A stretch of DNA of 64,000 nucleotides from assembly GCF_001509555.1 (NCBI RefSeq), contig NZ_LMAS01000002.1, positions 186,001-250,000 of the forward strand. Direction: 5' to 3'. The stretch comes from Bacillus sp. FJAT-29937 (GTDB lineage Bacteria; Bacillota; Bacilli; Bacillales; Cytobacillaceae). Both the position numbers and the translations under genes were made by a program. Below the pieces are notes generated by a model. That model did not search any database. It was not told the origin of the DNA and saw only the letters and a program-made list of their open reading frames with translations. This document shows positions 62,535 through 64,000 of this stretch, in pieces; within the stretch, counting starts at the first letter, position 1, and each line of letters starts with the position of its first letter.

Positions 62535-63890
62535 ATGGCTTATTTTAAAAAGGTGCTGATTGCAAACAGAGGGGAAATTGCGAGGAGAATTATTCGCACC
62601 TGTAAGAAGCTTGGCATCGATACAGTTGCAGTCTATTCCGAGGCTGATGCAGAGGCGCCTCATGTTAGTGAGGCTACTGAGGCTGTTTGCATCGGTCCAG
62701 CCCAAGCGAAAAAAAGCTATCTTAATGTAGAAAAAGTTATTCAGGTAGCAAAAGAGACGAAATCGGATGCGATTCATCCGGGCTATGGATTTTTATCGGA
62801 AAATCCGGAATTTGTTCGGCGCTGTGAGGAGGAAAATATTGTTTTTATCGGTCCTTCCGCAGAAACGATTCGCCTGATGGGAAGCAAGCTTGAAGCACGC
62901 ATTCAAATGCAAAAAGCAGGCGTAAGCGTTGTACCGGGTACGGATAAAAGCATTGAATCGATAGAGGAAGCTATTCAGATTGCCAATGATCTTGGCTATC
63001 CGCTTATGCTAAAAGCAAGTGCGGGCGGCGGCGGTATCGGGATGCAGCTCGTGCATAATGAAGACGAGTTACAAAAGGTGTTTGATTCGACAAAACAGAA
63101 GGCAAATTCATTCTTCAATGATGGCACTGTTTTTCTGGAAAAATGGATTTCAACACCTCGCCATATTGAGGTGCAAGTCGTTGCAGATGCCTACGGAAAC
63201 GTCATGCATTTATTTGAAAGAGAATGCTCCGTCCAACGGCGAAATCAAAAGGTAATCGAGGAAAGTCCTTCGCCGTTTCTAGATGAAGCCCTTCGAAATG
63301 AGCTGTTGGAAGCGGCCATTCGTGGCGTTAAGCAAATCGATTATACAAATGTTGGCACAATGGAATTTATTTTTGACGGAAATAAAAATTTCTATTTCCT
63401 TGAGATGAATACCCGCTTGCAGGTCGAACATCCGGTAACGGAAGAAATAACAGGATTGGATTTAGTGGAGCTGCAGCTAAAGATAGCTGCAAAAGAACGA
63501 TTGACTTTTACCCAGGATGATATTACAAAAACAGGCCATGCAATTGAATGCAGGCTTTATGCAGAGGATCCAGTAACGTTCTTCCCTAGTCCGGGGGTTA
63601 TTTCTAGCTTGGAGCTGCCGGGAGATGATGTCAGGTATGATTTTGGCTTCATTAACGGAAGTGCGGTTACCCCTTTTTATGATCCGATGATTGGAAAAAT
63701 TATCGTTCACGGCATATCCCGTGATGACGCAATTTGTAAAATGCAAAAAGTTCTTGAAGAAATGGATATTCAGGGAGTAAAAACGAATCTGCCGCTCCTC
63801 GAAAAGATAATGAAAAACGAGCAATTTATAAGCGGAAATTATACGACTGAATTTCTGGCAGAGCATAAAGCAGAACTGCAAAAGAGGTGA
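62535..63890 (+). CDS. Biotin carboxylase (AccC-like)
   Basis: A 451-residue ATP-grasp biotin carboxylase: KVLIANRGEIARRII, the Gly-rich loop KASAGGGGIGMQLV, ERECSVQRRNQKVIEESPSP, MNTRLQVEHPVTEE and the C-terminal RLYAEDP domain. All ATP, Mg and bicarbonate motifs are visible. ATG 62535 has GGAGGG at 8 bp; ATG 62529 is too close. Operon-specific copy apart from the main accC. Confidence 0.88.
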   Translation: MAYFKKVLIANRGEIARRIIRTCKKLGIDTVAVYSEADAEAPHVSEATEAVCIGPAQAKKSYLNVEKVIQVAKETKSDAIHPGYGFLSENPEFVRRCEEENIVFIGPSAETIRLMGSKLEARIQMQKAGVSVVPGTDKSIESIEEAIQIANDLGYPLMLKASAGGGGIGMQLVHNEDELQKVFDSTKQKANSFFNDGTVFLEKWISTPRHIEVQVVADAYGNVMHLFERECSVQRRNQKVIEESPSPFLDEALRNELLEAAIRGVKQIDYTNVGTMEFIFDGNKNFYFLEMNTRLQVEHPVTEEITGLDLVELQLKIAAKERLTFTQDDITKTGHAIECRLYAEDPVTFFPSPGVISSLELPGDDVRYDFGFINGSAVTPFYDPMIGKIIVHGISRDDAICKMQKVLEEMDIQGVKTNLPLLEKIMKNEQFISGNYTTEFLAEHKAELQKR

Positions 63891-63895
63891 AATAA

Positions 63896-64000
63896 ATGCT
63901 TAAAGTAGATTTGAACTGTGATATGGGGGAAAGCTTTGGCCTCTATGAATTAGGCAATGATGAAGAAATGATGCAGTACATTACCTCCGCCAACATCGCT
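63896..64000 (+). CDS. pxpA: 5-oxoprolinase subunit PxpA (LamB/YcsF), 3' partial
   Basis: The first 35 codons of a LamB/YcsF protein, cut by the window edge. [18 protein letters not shown] and [14 protein letters not shown] are the N-terminal signature. PxpA is the amidohydrolase part of 5-oxoprolinase. It follows the biotin carboxylase gene by 5 bp, which completes pxpB, pxpC and pxpA in one operon. Confidence 0.88.
   Translation, partial: MLKVDLNCDMGESFGLYELGNDEEMMQYITSANIA

Overview
The window looks like a chromosomal stretch of a low-GC, Gram-positive, spore-forming bacterium of the family Bacillaceae (Bacillus, Cytobacillus or Neobacillus type). Ribosome sites are strong AGGAGG types, TTG and GTG starts are common, intrinsic terminators are plentiful, and many proteins match Bacillus families (YoxD, YwbE, PaiB, the yrk sulfur genes, OpuA, urease, FtsZ). 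I see no rRNA, tRNA, CRISPR array, phage or intact insertion sequence. The window opens inside a RidA gene and closes inside pxpA.

Layout. 1-2.3 kb: a two-domain RidA protein and an M20 peptidase. 2.5-9.4 kb: copper export (copZ, copA), then a complete persulfide/thiosulfate island: a CstR-type repressor, DsrE-like protein, TusA-rhodanese fusion, rhodanese-persulfide dioxygenase fusion, TusA and a TauE exporter. One kind of ATACC(C)-GG(G)GTA operator stands before six transcription or translation starts in this block. 10-17 kb: an MFS exporter, SDR enzyme, ECF-transporter S subunit, two nitrilase-superfamily enzymes and a MocR regulator. 17.7-26.9 kb: small accessory genes, including YoxD, a cupredoxin, a Nudix hydrolase, a sugar-dehydrogenase-type propeller, PaiB, an ECF41 sigma factor with its oxidoreductase target, LysE, a GNAT pseudogene and an L,D-transpeptidase. 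27-31.3 kb: a CDF transporter and the OpuA glycine-betaine transporter with fused permease and binding protein. 31.5-40.5 kb: an unusual P-loop-like protein, allantoinase, GNAT, a CPBP protease, a tiny phospholipase-A2-like protein, a secreted propeller, and a tightly coupled SDR / QueA-like / VOC operon.

40.7-51.3 kb is a nickel-urease island: a plus-strand nickel/oligopeptide-type ABC transporter converges on the minus-strand ureABCEFGD operon, with a duplicated histidine-rich protein between them. 51.6-55 kb: a PadR-HAAS-DUF4097 operon under a striking repeated promoter, then an FtsZ gene outside any division cluster. 55.3-64 kb: a secreted M19 dipeptidase, a transaminase and aldehyde dehydrogenase, and the 5-oxoprolinase cluster pxpB-pxpC-biotin carrier-biotin carboxylase-pxpA. 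The transaminase and pxpB are each preceded by a sigma-54-type -24/-12 promoter.

The intergenic DNA is also notable. Four copies of a roughly 200-230 bp element, two per orientation, carry four evenly spaced short palindromes (AAGCGGA..TCCG type). There are also a roughly 50-bp tandem repeat, a separate GGACAT/CCGTT inverted repeat, and an inverted pair of about 100 bp elements that may hold a very small membrane peptide gene.

Most notable items: the copper/persulfide operator array with only a CstR-type repressor nearby, the FtsZ paralogue, the QueA-like operon, the ECF41 sigma factor with a near-perfect target promoter, the paired sigma-54 promoters, and the palindrome-rich repeat family.
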